From Candidatus Latescibacterota bacterium (GTDB lineage: Bacteria; JAAXHH01): 64,000 bases of DNA. The notes beneath the pieces were generated by a model. That model was not told the DNA's origin and searched no databases. It was given only the letters and a program-made list of their open reading frames with translations. The position numbers were made by a program, and so were the translations under genes. Every line of letters begins with the position of its first letter. The stretch's first letter is position 1. The stretch lies in contig JAAXHH010000121.1 in assembly GCA_012270975.1 (NCBI GenBank), forward strand, positions 1-64,000. Reading direction: 5' to 3'. Positions 15,820-25,363 of the stretch are shown here, piece by piece.

Positions 15820-17343
15820 ATGAGCATCATCAGACAAATGCGCGGGCGGGTGTCCCGGGTACTGCTCCTCGTGCTGCTGGCCGCTGTCCCGGCAGCCCTG
15901 GCCGCGGGATGCGGCGATTCCGAAACGACCGCCCCGGCGGGCGAACGCGCCGACACGGAGCAGGTTCAGCTCTGGACGTGCGGCATGCACCCGAACGTGA
16001 TCTCCGAAGAACCCGGTCAATGTCCCATCTGCGGGATGAACCTCACGCCGGTCAAACGCACGGACGAGGCGGAGGAGCAGGCAGCCGAGGTGGAGGAGTC
16101 GGCAGCCGAAACGGAGCAAGTCCAGTTGTGGACGTGCGGCATGCACCCGAACGTGATCTCCGAAGAACCCGGTCAATGTCCCATCTGCGGGATGAATCTC
16201 ACGCCGGTCAAGCAGTCGGCCGCCGATGCGGGCGGTGAATCCGAAATGGATCACGCGGCCGAACATGGTGAAATGTCCGCCACGGGCAGTGAGGAAAGCG
16301 TGCCCGCATCCCGCGACGCCTCCATCGTGATCGACCCGGTCACCATCCAGAACATCGGCGTCCAGACCGCGCCGGTCCGGGAGCGCCCGTTGACCCGGTC
16401 CATCCGGACCGTAGGACACCTCGACTACAACGAGGAGCTGTTCTCCCGGATCAACGTCAAGTACCCCGGGTGGATCGAAAAACTGTACGTGAACGAAACG
16501 GGGCAGCAGGTACGGGCGGGAGAACCCCTGCTGGATATCTATTCCCCGGAACTGGTGGCGGCGCAGGAAGAATACCTCCTGGCCTTTCAGAACCTGAAAA
16601 ACCTGGAAGGCAGCGCGTTCGAGACCATTGCGAAAGGCGCGGAGTCGCTGCTGGACGCCTCGCGGCGACGGCTGCTCTACTGGGACGTGACCGAAGCGCA
16701 GATCCGGGAGTTGGAAGCACGCGGCGAGATCACCCGCACGCTGACCATCTACGCGCCGTCGAACGGAATCGTCGTGGAACGCATGGCCGAACTGGGCATG
16801 CGCGTCACGCCCGGCATGGATATGTACCGCATGGCCGATCTCTCCACCATCTGGGCCTTCGCCCACGTCTACGACGCCGACGCCCCGTGGCTGAGTCCGG
16901 GACTGACGGCCGAAATGGAGCTTCCCTACAATCCCGGAAAGATCTATCGCGGCAGGATCGATTACATCTATCCCTACCTGGACCAGGCATCCAGGGATAT
17001 CAAGATCCGGCTGGTGTTTCCCAACCGGAATCTCGAACTGAAACCCCAGATGTACGCCAACATCCGCCTTTCCGCGCGCGGCCAACGGCCCGTGCTCGTC
17101 ATCCCGGGCAGCGCGGTCATCCGCAGCGGCGAGCGCGACGTGGTCTTCGTCGCCCTCGACGGGGGAAGATTCGAACCGCGCGAGGTGACCCTCGGCATGG
17201 AGGGGGAGGACGGCTACGTGCAGGCTGCGAGCGGCGTCAGCGTGGATGAGCGGGTCGTGACGTCGGCCCAGTTCCTCATCGATTCGGAAAGCCGGCTCCA
17301 GGAGGCGATCCAGAAGATGCTCGACCACCGGATGATGCATTGA
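15820..17343 (+). CDS. RND metal-efflux adaptor with two heavy-metal-binding domains (CusB-like)
   Basis: 507 residues with a lipobox (LAAGC, Cys31), so it is lipid-anchored. Two copies of a small metal-binding domain follow (WTCGMHPNVISEEPGQCPIC at about 52-71 and again at 104-123). The membrane-fusion body comes next: barrel-sandwich halves around LYVNETGQQVRAGEPLLDIY and IYAPSNGIVVERMAELGM, a helical hairpin between them, then the beta-barrel. It links the RND pump to the TolC duct and hands metal to the pump. AGGAGG lies before the ATG. The two small domains are a recent internal duplication, nearly identical even in DNA. Confidence 0.93.
   Translation: MSIIRQMRGRVSRVLLLVLLAAVPAALAAGCGDSETTAPAGERADTEQVQLWTCGMHPNVISEEPGQCPICGMNLTPVKRTDEAEEQAAEVEESAAETEQVQLWTCGMHPNVISEEPGQCPICGMNLTPVKQSAADAGGESEMDHAAEHGEMSATGSEESVPASRDASIVIDPVTIQNIGVQTAPVRERPLTRSIRTVGHLDYNEELFSRINVKYPGWIEKLYVNETGQQVRAGEPLLDIYSPELVAAQEEYLLAFQNLKNLEGSAFETIAKGAESLLDASRRRLLYWDVTEAQIRELEARGEITRTLTIYAPSNGIVVERMAELGMRVTPGMDMYRMADLSTIWAFAHVYDADAPWLSPGLTAEMELPYNPGKIYRGRIDYIYPYLDQASRDIKIRLVFPNRNLELKPQMYANIRLSARGQRPVLVIPGSAVIRSGERDVVFVALDGGRFEPREVTLGMEGEDGYVQAASGVSVDERVVTSAQFLIDSESRLQEAIQKMLDHRMMH
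15973..16196 (+). repeat. Internal tandem duplication of the metal-binding domain
   Basis: A 68-bp stretch at 15973-16040 recurs without a mismatch at 16129-16196, giving a period of 156 bp (52 codons). Weaker similarity extends on both sides (GAGCARGTYCAG before, CTCACGCCGGTCAA after). It keeps frame and duplicates one Cys/His/Met module. Identity at synonymous positions indicates a recent event or gene conversion. Confidence 0.92.
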
Positions 17344-17383
17344 CCGGTCCACCTGGGCCGTCCGGAACATAAAGAGGTTCAAC

Positions 17384-20300
17384 ATGTTACAACGCATAAT
17401 CGAATACTCCGTGAAGAACCGGTTCCTGGTGATCCTGGTCACGGTGCTGCTGATAGCGGGCGGGACCGTGGCCCTGGTGGAGATCCCGCTGGACGCCATC
17501 CCGGACCTCTCGGACGTGCAGGTGATCGTCCTGACCGAGTATCCCGGGCAGGCGCCCCAGGTGGTGGAGGACCAGGTGACCTACCCGCTGACCACGGCCA
17601 TGCTCGCGGTGCCCTACGCGAAGACGGTCCGCGGCTACAGCTTCTTCGGGCTCAGTTTCGTGTATATCATCTTCGAGGACGGCACGGATCTCTACTGGGC
17701 CCGCAGCCGCGTGCTGGAGTACCTGAGCTACGTGACCGACCGCCTGCCGCCGGGCGTCAATCCCAGTCTCGGCCCCGACGCCACGGGCGTGGGCTGGGTC
17801 TACGAGTACGTCCTCCGCAGCGACCGGCACAATCTGGCGGAACTGCGGAGCATCCAGGACTGGTTCCTCAGGTACGAATTGACCGCGGTAAACGGCGTTT
17901 CAGAGGTCGCCAGCATCGGCGGCTTCGTCAAGCAGTACCAGGTGGAGGTCGATCCCAACAAGCTGCTGATCTACGGCATACCGCTCAACCGGATCAAGAC
18001 TGCGATCCAGCGGAGCAACAACGACGTGGGCGGCCGGGTCGTCGAAATGGCGGAAGCGGAGTACATGGTCCGCGGCCTGGGGTATATCCAGTCCGTCGAA
18101 GACCTGGAAAACGTCACCCTGGGAGTCGACAGCTACGGCACGCCGGTTCTGCTGCACCAGGTCGCCCGGGTCACGACGGGACCGGAGCTGCGGCGCGGGC
18201 TGGCGGAATGGAACGGCGAGGGAGAGATCGTCGGCGGCATCATCGTGATGCGGTACGGCGAGAACGCCATGGAGGTCATCCGGAACGTCGAGGAGAAGCT
18301 GGAGTCCCTCAAGTCGGGCCTGCCGGAAGGCGTGGAGGTCATCACCGCCTACGACCGGTCGAGCCTGATCGAACGGGCCATCGACAACCTGAGCGACAAG
18401 CTGCTGGTAGAGAGCCTTATCGTCGCCCTGGTCTGCATCATCTTCCTGGTCCACTTCCGCTCGGCCCTGGTGGTCATCCTCACCCTGCCGATCAGCGTGC
18501 TCGCCGCTTTCCTGGTCATGTCCTGGCAGGGGATCAACGCCAACATCATGTCCCTGGGCGGGATCGCCATCGCCATCGGCACCCTGGTGGACGCCGCCAT
18601 CGTCATGATCGAGAACACCCACAAGCACATGGAGCGGGACCGCGGGAAGAAGGACCACTGGCGGATCGTGCTGGACGCCACGAAGGAAGTGGGCCCGTCC
18701 CTCTTCTACTCCCTGCTGATCATTACGCTGTCCTTCGCCCCCATCTTCGCCCTGCAGGCCCAGGAGGGCCGGCTCTTCAAGCCGCTGGCCTACACCAAGA
18801 CCTACACCATGGCCGCGGCCGCCCTGCTGGCGATCACCTTCGTGCCGGTCGTGATGGGCTACCTGGTCCGGGGCCGGATCCTGCCGGAACGCAGGAATCC
18901 CTTGAGCCGGCTGCTCGTGTTTCTCTACCGTCCCGTGATCCGGGCGGCGATTCGCCTGCGGTGGCTGGCCCTCGCCGTAGCGGTAATCGTCCTTTCCGCC
19001 ACATGGTATCCCCTGCAGCGGATCGGCTCCGAGTTCATGCCGCCCCTCTACGAGGGCGACCTGCTCTACATGCCCACCACTGATCCCGGCATATCGATCA
19101 CCAAGGCCCGCCAGCTCCTGCAGCAAACCGACAAGATCATCCGGTCGTTTCCGGAGGTGGACCGGGTCTTCGGAAAAGTGGGAAGAGCGGACACGGCGAC
19201 CGACCCGGCGCCGCTGTCCATGATCGAGACCACCATCATGCTCAGGCCAGAGGAGGACTGGAGACCGGGCATGACCCGCGAAGGGCTCGTGGAGGCGCTC
19301 AACGACGCCATCCAGTTTCCGGGCCTGACCAACGCGTGGACCATGCCCATCCGCACGCGGATCGACATGCTGTCCACCGGGATCCGCACCCCGGTCGGCA
19401 TCAAGATCATGGGGGCCGACCTGGCCGTGCTGGCCGACCTGGCCCAGCAGGTCGCCGTCGAACTGCAGGACCTGCCCGGCACGCTCAGCGTCTTCCCCGA
19501 GAAGACCCTGGGCGGCAACTACCTCGACTTCGAGATCGACCGCGTCGAAGCGGCCCGCTACGGGATGACCGTCGGCGACGTGCAGGACATCATCATGTCG
19601 GCGGTGGGGGGCGTGGACGTGACCTACACGGTCGAGGGGCTGGAGCGCTACCCGGTGAACATACGCTACGCCCGGGAGCTGCGCGACGACATGTCGGACC
19701 TCAGGCGCGTCCTGATTCCGACGCCCTCGGGGGCGCAGATCCCCATCAGCCAGGTGGCCGACATCCGGATCCGCAAGGGACCGTCGGGCATCAAGTCGGA
19801 GAACGCCCGGCCCACGGCCTGGGTCTACGTCGATCTCCGGGATACGGACATAGGCAGTTATGTCGAAACCGCCCGTCAGCATATCGCGGAGCGGGTCTCC
19901 CTGCCCGTGGGATACAGCATGGTCTGGAGCGGACAGTATGAGTACCTGGAACGGGCGCAGCGCCGGCTCCAGATCGTCGTTCCGGTCACCCTGGCCATCA
20001 TCCTCCTGCTGCTCTACATGAATTTCCGCAACGTCGTGGACAGTATGATCGTCATGCTGTCGCTGCCCTTCGCGCTGGTGGGCGGCATGTGGCTGATGTA
20101 CCTGCTGGACTACGACTTCAGCATCGCGGTGGGGGTCGGGTTCATCGCACTGGCCGGCGTGGCGGCGGAAACGGGGGTCGTCATGCTGCTCTATCTCAAA
20201 CAGGCATACCAGGAACGGTTGAGCCGCAACGCGCTCAACACCCGGCAGGATCTCTACGAGGTGGTCATGCACGGGGCCGTGGAACGGGTGCGGCCCAAGA

Positions 20301-20488
20301 TGATGACGGTAGCGGCCACCATGGCCGGGCTGATGCCCATCATGTGGGGGACCGGAACGGGTTCGGAAGTCATGCAGCGCATCGCCGCGCCCATGGTGGG
20401 CGGCATGGTGACTTCCACGGTACTGACGCTCGTGGTAATTCCGGTCATCTACTACATGGTCAGATCGAGGGGACTGCGGAAGGCGTAG
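17384..20488 (+). CDS. Heavy-metal RND efflux pump (CusA/CzcA family)
   Basis: 1034 residues, the usual length. The N-terminus is VKNRFLVILVTVLL with PDLSDVQVIVLTEYPGQAPQ, typical of the heavy-metal RND branch. Twelve membrane segments fall in two groups of 1 plus 5, with large periplasmic loops between. The pump domain holds EFMPPLYEGDLLYMPTT and methionines (TMPIRTRIDMLSTGIRTPVG) placed like the Cu(I)/Ag(I) relay of CusA. The proton-relay segment is near LGGIAIAIGTLVDAAIVMIEN. AGAGG precedes the ATG. It forms an operon with the TolC and adaptor genes. Copper/silver is favoured over Co/Zn/Cd but not certain. Confidence 0.93.
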   Translation: MLQRIIEYSVKNRFLVILVTVLLIAGGTVALVEIPLDAIPDLSDVQVIVLTEYPGQAPQVVEDQVTYPLTTAMLAVPYAKTVRGYSFFGLSFVYIIFEDGTDLYWARSRVLEYLSYVTDRLPPGVNPSLGPDATGVGWVYEYVLRSDRHNLAELRSIQDWFLRYELTAVNGVSEVASIGGFVKQYQVEVDPNKLLIYGIPLNRIKTAIQRSNNDVGGRVVEMAEAEYMVRGLGYIQSVEDLENVTLGVDSYGTPVLLHQVARVTTGPELRRGLAEWNGEGEIVGGIIVMRYGENAMEVIRNVEEKLESLKSGLPEGVEVITAYDRSSLIERAIDNLSDKLLVESLIVALVCIIFLVHFRSALVVILTLPISVLAAFLVMSWQGINANIMSLGGIAIAIGTLVDAAIVMIENTHKHMERDRGKKDHWRIVLDATKEVGPSLFYSLLIITLSFAPIFALQAQEGRLFKPLAYTKTYTMAAAALLAITFVPVVMGYLVRGRILPERRNPLSRLLVFLYRPVIRAAIRLRWLALAVAVIVLSATWYPLQRIGSEFMPPLYEGDLLYMPTTDPGISITKARQLLQQTDKIIRSFPEVDRVFGKVGRADTATDPAPLSMIETTIMLRPEEDWRPGMTREGLVEALNDAIQFPGLTNAWTMPIRTRIDMLSTGIRTPVGIKIMGADLAVLADLAQQVAVELQDLPGTLSVFPEKTLGGNYLDFEIDRVEAARYGMTVGDVQDIIMSAVGGVDVTYTVEGLERYPVNIRYARELRDDMSDLRRVLIPTPSGAQIPISQVADIRIRKGPSGIKSENARPTAWVYVDLRDTDIGSYVETARQHIAERVSLPVGYSMVWSGQYEYLERAQRRLQIVVPVTLAIILLLLYMNFRNVVDSMIVMLSLPFALVGGMWLMYLLDYDFSIAVGVGFIALAGVAAETGVVMLLYLKQAYQERLSRNALNTRQDLYEVVMHGAVERVRPKMMTVAATMAGLMPIMWGTGTGSEVMQRIAAPMVGGMVTSTVLTLVVIPVIYYMVRSRGLRKA

Positions 20489-20506
20489 GGGGCGGCACAG
20501 GACTGG

Positions 20507-20544
20507 ACATGTGACCGCGCATAGAACCGCACATGTGACCGCGC
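20507..20544. repeat. Short direct repeat after the RND gene
   Basis: ACATGTGACCGCGC occurs at 20507-20520 and 20531-20544, a 24-bp period. It lies between two convergent genes and has no hairpin. Confidence 0.6.
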
Positions 20545-20553
20545 CACAACAAC

Positions 20554-20973
20554 TCATCCCCGCCCGTGGACGTACGCCTGGAACTCGAGGTGGCGCAGAT
20601 AGACTTCTATGCACCGCCGGCCGGTCACGCAGAGGTCCAGGTCGGTTAACGCCCGGGCGGGATCGATGTACCGGATGGCCTGTCCCTCGCCCAGGACCAG
20701 GTCTTCGATGGGCACGTCGATCGGGACGAGATAGAGGTGCCGCACGTCCGCGCCGTCGAAGAAGGTCGCCAGGGGATGGTAGTCGGTCAGCCGGTAGCCG
20801 ATCTCCTCCTCCACCTCCCGGACCAGGCCTTCATCGGGATGCTCGCCCTCTTCGACGTGGCCCCCGATGAGGCTCCACTGGTTCGGAAAGATGATACGGG
20901 GGTCGTCGTCGCGGAGATTGACGAGAATGTCCCCGTCGGTATTGACCAGCATGGCGGAGGAAATGACGGACAC
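20554..20973 (-). CDS. Nudix hydrolase
   Basis: 139 residues with a full Nudix box, GGHVEEGEHPDEGLVREVEE followed by EIG (about 37-60), holding the Glu residues that bind magnesium. Such enzymes split nucleoside diphosphates linked to another group; the substrate cannot be read. The start is a GTG at 20973 with AGAAAG upstream. It follows mutS on the same strand by 22 bp, so it is co-transcribed. A mutT-like cleansing role would suit that context but is a guess. Confidence 0.88.
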   Translation of the reverse strand: MSVISSAMLVNTDGDILVNLRDDDPRIIFPNQWSLIGGHVEEGEHPDEGLVREVEEEIGYRLTDYHPLATFFDGADVRHLYLVPIDVPIEDLVLGEGQAIRYIDPARALTDLDLCVTGRRCIEVYLRHLEFQAYVHGRG

Positions 20974-20995
20974 GGCTGTTTCTTTCTGAACGCCG

Positions 20996-23665
20996 CTACA
21001 TATCGTTGGACCCGCCGGCCTTCTGCTGCAGCCGGTACAGGGCGTTCATGGCTTCGACCGGGGTCATGAGATCCAGGTCCAGTTCCTTGATGTCCTCGAC
21101 GACCGGATGGTCCGCGGGCACGAACAGGCTGAGTTGATAGTCGCCGCCTTCAGGTTTCGGCCTGCCGTGGTGCGGCGTACCGGCCGTGCCGGACTCGCCA
21201 TCGACGCCGCCCAGGCCGTCCGGCGCAAGATCCTCGTCCTCCAGGTTGGCCAGGATGACCCGCGCCCGCTCGATCACGCTGCGCGGCAGCCCGGCCATGC
21301 GCGCCACCTGGATCCCGTAACTCCGGTCGCTCCCACCCGGCATCACCTTGCGCAGGAATACGATCTGGTCGTTCTGTTCGCGTATGGCCACGTTATAGTT
21401 CGCGATGCGGTCGAGGGAAGACGCCAGTTCGATCAGCTCGTGGTAGTGGGTGGCGAAAAGGGTCTTGGCGGTCCGTCCGGGCGTGTTGTGGAGGTACTCC
21501 GTCACCGCCCAAGCGATGCTCAGGCCGTCGAAAGTGCTCGTCCCCCGGCCGATTTCGTCGAGGAGGACGAGGCTGTCCGGCGTCGCGTTGTTGAGGATGT
21601 TCGCGGTCTCGTTCATCTCGACGAGAAAGGTGCTCTCGCCCCGGACCAGGTTGTCCGAGGCGCCCACCCGCGTGAAGATGCGGTCCACGATGCCAATCTT
21701 CGCGGAACGCGCCGGGACGAAGGAGCCGACCTGCGCCATGAGGACGATGAGGCCCACCTGGCGGAGATAGGTGCTCTTCCCGGCCATGTTCGGCCCGGTG
21801 ATCAGGGCGATCTGCTTCGTGCGCGAGTCGAGACGCGTATCGTTGGGCACAAAGGGTTCGCCGCGCAGCAGTTGTTCCACCACCGGGTGGCGGCCGTCGT
21901 CGATCTCCAGGACCGAGCCGTCATCGATTTCCGGCGCCACGTAGTCGTTCTGCACGGCCAGTTCGGCCAGCGCGGTCAGGAAATCGAGCTGCGCGATCGC
22001 CCGGGCGTTGCCCTGGATCTCGCCCAGGCTCCCGGCCACCTCTTCCCGCAATTCGAGGAAGAGGGCGTATTCCAGCTCTCCGATCTTCTCTTCGGCGCCG
22101 AGGATCTTCTCTTCATATTCCTTCAACTCCGGCGTGATGAAGCGCTCCGCGTTGCGCATGGTCTGCTTGCGGATATACTCGCCTTCGAGGCGGTGCAGGT
22201 TCGGTTTCGTGACTTCGATGTAGTAGCCGAAGACCCGGTTGTAATCGACCTTGAGGGACTGGATCCCGGTGCGCTCCCGCTCCTTCTGCTGCAGTTCGGC
22301 GATCCAGCGCTTGCCGCCCGAGCTGATCACGCGCAGGTCGTCCAGGTCCTTGTTGTACCCCGCGCGGATGAGCCCGCCCTCGGTCAGCGAAAGCGGCGGC
22401 TCGTCCACCAGGGCCCGGTCCAGTTTTTCCGCCAGGGATTTCAGTTCGCGCAACCCGTCCCGGAGGCCGGCCAACAATTCGGCCTCGAGGCCGGAGAGGG
22501 TCTCCTTGATCACCGGTATCGCGTGCAGGGCCTGCTTCAACGCGATCAGGTCGCGGGCGTTCGCGCGCTCCGATCCGACGCGGGCGGCCAGCCGCTCCAG
22601 GTCCCCCAGCGACTTCAGGCGGCCGGAAAACTCGTCCCGGGTCTCGTGGTCTTCGTAGAGTTCGCCCACCGCGCCCTGACGGGCCAGGATGGCGGCGACG
22701 GAGACGAGCGGCCGGGTAACGGTGCGCCGCATGAAGCGCGCGCCCATGGGGGTGCAGGTCCGGTCCATCACGGAAAGGAGGGTGCCTTCGCGGCCACCGT
22801 CCCGCAGGGAGTTGATCAGCTCCAGGTTGCGCTGGGTCGCCGTATCCATCAGCATCGAGTCCGACACGTCGTACCGCGCCATGGTCTTCAGGTGGGCCAG
22901 GCGGTTCTTCTGAGTCTCCCGCAGGTAGACCAGCATGCCGCCCGCCGCGGAGACGCCGGCGGTCATTTCGTCGCATCCGAAGCCCTTGAGCGTCAAAACC
23001 TCGAAATGGTCGAGCAGCGTCTCGAGCGCGTGGTCGTAGGAGAAGGCCCATTCTTCCAGGCGGCTGATCGCGATGTCGGGGAAACGGGGTTCGAGGAGGG
23101 CCTCGGCCTGCTCCGACCGGTCGTAGGATACGATCGCCTCGGCGGGATCAAGGCGGTTCAGCTCGCTGAGCAGGTCGTCTTCATCAAGCTCCGCCGCGCG
23201 GAACTCGCCGGTGGACAGATCGAGAAAGGCCAGACCGTAGGCGTCCTGCCCGAAGGTCAGCGCGACCATGTAGTTGTTCTCGCCGGGATCGAGGGTCTGC
23301 GCCAGCATCGACGTGCCCGGCGTAACGACTTCCACTACGTCCCGCTTGACCACGCCGCGGGCCTTCTTCGGGTCTTCGACCTGCTCGCAGACGGCCACCT
23401 TGTATCCGGAACCGACGAGTTCGGCGATGTACTTCTCCACGGCATGGTAGGGCACGCCGGCAAGCGGCGTCTTTTCCGCGCCGCCCGAGCCTGAATTCCG
23501 CGCCGTAAGCGTAATGCCCAGGACGCTTGAGATCAGTTTTGCGTCGTCGCCAAAGGTCTCGTAGAAATCCCCCATGCGGAAGAAGAGAATCGCGTCCTTG
23601 TGCTGATCCTTCATCCTGGCGTACTGCGCCATGGCGGGCGTGAGGGTTCCGGCGGGTCGGGTCAT
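20996..23665 (-). CDS. mutS: DNA mismatch repair protein MutS
   Basis: 889 residues from the ATG at 23665; a TTG two codons earlier is less likely. The mismatch-reading Phe34-x-Glu36 is in GDFYETFGDD. Connector, lever and clamp domains follow, then the ATPase with Walker A GPNMAGKST (624-632), VLLDEIGRGTSTFDG and the ATHYHEL motif. It recognises mismatches and recruits MutL, which is not in the window. A clean promoter lies about 125 bp upstream. Confidence 0.97.
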   Translation of the reverse strand: MTRPAGTLTPAMAQYARMKDQHKDAILFFRMGDFYETFGDDAKLISSVLGITLTARNSGSGGAEKTPLAGVPYHAVEKYIAELVGSGYKVAVCEQVEDPKKARGVVKRDVVEVVTPGTSMLAQTLDPGENNYMVALTFGQDAYGLAFLDLSTGEFRAAELDEDDLLSELNRLDPAEAIVSYDRSEQAEALLEPRFPDIAISRLEEWAFSYDHALETLLDHFEVLTLKGFGCDEMTAGVSAAGGMLVYLRETQKNRLAHLKTMARYDVSDSMLMDTATQRNLELINSLRDGGREGTLLSVMDRTCTPMGARFMRRTVTRPLVSVAAILARQGAVGELYEDHETRDEFSGRLKSLGDLERLAARVGSERANARDLIALKQALHAIPVIKETLSGLEAELLAGLRDGLRELKSLAEKLDRALVDEPPLSLTEGGLIRAGYNKDLDDLRVISSGGKRWIAELQQKERERTGIQSLKVDYNRVFGYYIEVTKPNLHRLEGEYIRKQTMRNAERFITPELKEYEEKILGAEEKIGELEYALFLELREEVAGSLGEIQGNARAIAQLDFLTALAELAVQNDYVAPEIDDGSVLEIDDGRHPVVEQLLRGEPFVPNDTRLDSRTKQIALITGPNMAGKSTYLRQVGLIVLMAQVGSFVPARSAKIGIVDRIFTRVGASDNLVRGESTFLVEMNETANILNNATPDSLVLLDEIGRGTSTFDGLSIAWAVTEYLHNTPGRTAKTLFATHYHELIELASSLDRIANYNVAIREQNDQIVFLRKVMPGGSDRSYGIQVARMAGLPRSVIERARVILANLEDEDLAPDGLGGVDGESGTAGTPHHGRPKPEGGDYQLSLFVPADHPVVEDIKELDLDLMTPVEAMNALYRLQQKAGGSNDM

Positions 23666-23795
23666 GGGCAAGGATGGATTGGCCGGCTTCCGGGCAGCCC
23701 GGGGAAACCGGCGTTACGCTCGGGGACGCTGCGGGTATTCCGATTGATGCAACGCTTCTCGGGGCCAGGCACGGCGGTTGATCTGACGATGTGAA

Positions 23796-23824
23796 ACCAT
23801 AGTCGAATCAGCCCTTCGAGTCAA
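23796..23824 (-). promoter_or_regulatory. Sigma-70 promoter of mutS
   Basis: On the minus strand, TTGACT (complement of 23819-23824), a 17-bp spacer and TATGGT (complement of 23796-23801). The start would be near 23789, giving a leader of about 124 bases. A partial inverted repeat TTCGA...TCGAA overlaps the element. Confidence 0.65.
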
Positions 23825-24047
23825 GGTGTTTCTCCAGGGTTCAAGCACCCGGAAAAGTCCGGTCTGAAGGAGAGATTCGGCCATCGAACAAGGGCGGATT
23901 TTCCGGCGAAGTCGTCCCCGGCCGGGACCGTGCGGAATACAAACACTCCTTGACTTTTAAGGCGTAAAAACGGAGTTTTTAACAGGGCCGCAGGAGAGAC
24001 GCGGCACGGGAACACACAGCGATTAAACGGTTGGTACTGAAAGCGAT
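23825..24047. other. Rest of the mutS/FMN-reductase intergenic region
   Basis: This part leads to the gene at 24048. A TTGACT at 23950-23955 has no good -10 at 17-18 bp. Instead there is AAAAACGGAGTTTTT (23966-23980), a short dyad. No gene is seen. Confidence 0.4.
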
Positions 24048-24641
24048 ATGAACATGGGCTATGTGCCCAGGATACTTGCCTTTTCGGGGAGTGCGCGGAC
24101 CGGATCGTTCAACGGGAAGCTGGTCCGCATCGCAGTCCGGGGAGCGGAAGAAGCCGGCGCCGAGGTCGACCTGGTCGATCTGCGCGACTATCCCATGCCG
24201 TTGTACGACGGCGACCTGGAGGAACGGGAAGGGATCCCGGAGAACGCCGTGCGCTTCAAGGCCCTGATGACGGCCTGCCAGGGCCTGCTGATCGCCGCGC
24301 CGGAATACAACAGCTCCATCACGCCGCTCCTCAAGAACACGATCGACTGGGCGTCGCGGCCCGCGCCGGGAGAGAAGATGCTGGCGGCCTTCCTGAACAA
24401 GACCGCCGCGTTGATGAGCGCGTCGCCGGGTTCGCTGGGCGGTCTCCGGGGGCTGGTGCACGTCCGGTCGATCCTGAGCAACATCCGCGTGCTGGTCCTG
24501 CCGGACCAGGTGGCGGTGCCTGGTGCCTTCGGAGCGTTTGCCGATGACGGACGGTTAAAGGACGAGAAGCGTCAGGCCGCCGTCGAGGGATTGGGACGCA
24601 AGCTGGCGGAGACGCTGGTGAAACTGCACGGCAACGTGTAG
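24048..24641 (+). CDS. NAD(P)H-dependent FMN reductase family protein
   Basis: 197 residues with the flavodoxin-like fold of this family. GSARTGSFN (about 11-19) binds FMN phosphate and PEYNSSITPLLKNTIDW (about 85-101) contacts the isoalloxazine ring. Members reduce FMN, quinones, azo dyes or chromate with NAD(P)H in the cytoplasm. The exact acceptor is unknown. Two ATGs (24048, 24054) are possible. It is convergent with the TlpA gene downstream. Confidence 0.9.
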   Translation: MNMGYVPRILAFSGSARTGSFNGKLVRIAVRGAEEAGAEVDLVDLRDYPMPLYDGDLEEREGIPENAVRFKALMTACQGLLIAAPEYNSSITPLLKNTIDWASRPAPGEKMLAAFLNKTAALMSASPGSLGGLRGLVHVRSILSNIRVLVLPDQVAVPGAFGAFADDGRLKDEKRQAAVEGLGRKLAETLVKLHGNV

Positions 24642-24690
24642 CGACAGGGGCGCGGCAGGATATAGAGGTTGCTGCGCGGCAGGAACCGCT

Positions 24691-25257
24691 TTACTGCTCC
24701 AGCAGGGGCAGGACGTTGGACTCCAGGTTTGCGTAGGACATCAGGCCGATGTGCTTTTTCCGGACCATCCCTTCCCGGTCGATGATGAAGGTGGTCGGAA
24801 TGGCGTAGATCCCGCCGAACTTCGCGGCGGACTTGCCGTCGGTGTCAACGAGCGTAAGGTAGGTCATGTCCATTTCCTCGACGAAAGGTCTCACGATCTC
24901 CGTTCCTTCATCGTCGAGGGCGATGCCGATGACCTTGACGCCCTGGTCGCCGTATTTATCATGGAAAGCCTGGAAGTCCGGGATTTCTGTGACGCATGGA
25001 CCGCACCAGGTGGCCCAGAAATTGACGATGCGAACCTGGTTTTCGAACTGAGAGATGGTCACTTCGTTTTCTTCGAGATCCTTCAGCGCGAAATCCAGCT
25101 CCACCGAGTACGCACTCGATGGAATGGTTTCTTCCGATGAATACATGACGGGCACGCTGGCTGGATCGTTTTCACCCACGATAGCGGTGATCAATCCGGC
25201 CACGATCAGGAGCGCGGCAAGGATGTAGATGACATTGAGGCGTGATTTCGTTTCCAT
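24691..25257 (-). CDS. TlpA-like membrane-anchored thioredoxin
   Basis: 188 residues: one membrane segment (about 9-28), then a thioredoxin fold with the redox pair Cys85-Gly-Pro-Cys88 in FWATWCGPCVTEIP and the cis-Pro loop YAIPTTFIID. It faces the periplasm and would reduce disulfides, for example of apocytochromes c, or repair oxidised proteins. The cytochrome c'-like lipoprotein elsewhere in the window would need such maturation. Divergent from the DUF547 gene. Confidence 0.9.
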   Translation of the reverse strand: METKSRLNVIYILAALLIVAGLITAIVGENDPASVPVMYSSEETIPSSAYSVELDFALKDLEENEVTISQFENQVRIVNFWATWCGPCVTEIPDFQAFHDKYGDQGVKVIGIALDDEGTEIVRPFVEEMDMTYLTLVDTDGKSAAKFGGIYAIPTTFIIDREGMVRKKHIGLMSYANLESNVLPLLEQ

Positions 25258-25317
25258 GATCTCATTCCGCCTTGGATGGGTGAATCCTGCCCGCGATCGG
25301 TCCTCGGGAGTTTAGGT

Positions 25318-25346
25318 AACATAGCACGAGAACGCACGCAAGGCAA
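25318..25346 (-). promoter_or_regulatory. Promoter of the TlpA gene
   Basis: On the minus strand TTGCCT (complement of 25341-25346), a 17-bp spacer and TATGTT (complement of 25318-25323), about 60 bp before the ATG at 25257. Confidence 0.5.
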
Positions 25347-25363
25347 GGGAATTAGGGGGGAAG

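Noticed and set aside
14725-17499. A 924-codon minus-strand frame opposite the TolC and adaptor genes.
   Set aside because: It spans two real genes on the other strand and shows no domain. Its length is due to high GC.
21107-23494. A 795-codon plus-strand frame opposite mutS.
   Set aside because: It is a GC-driven shadow of a gene with full MutS motifs. It has no ribosome site or family features.
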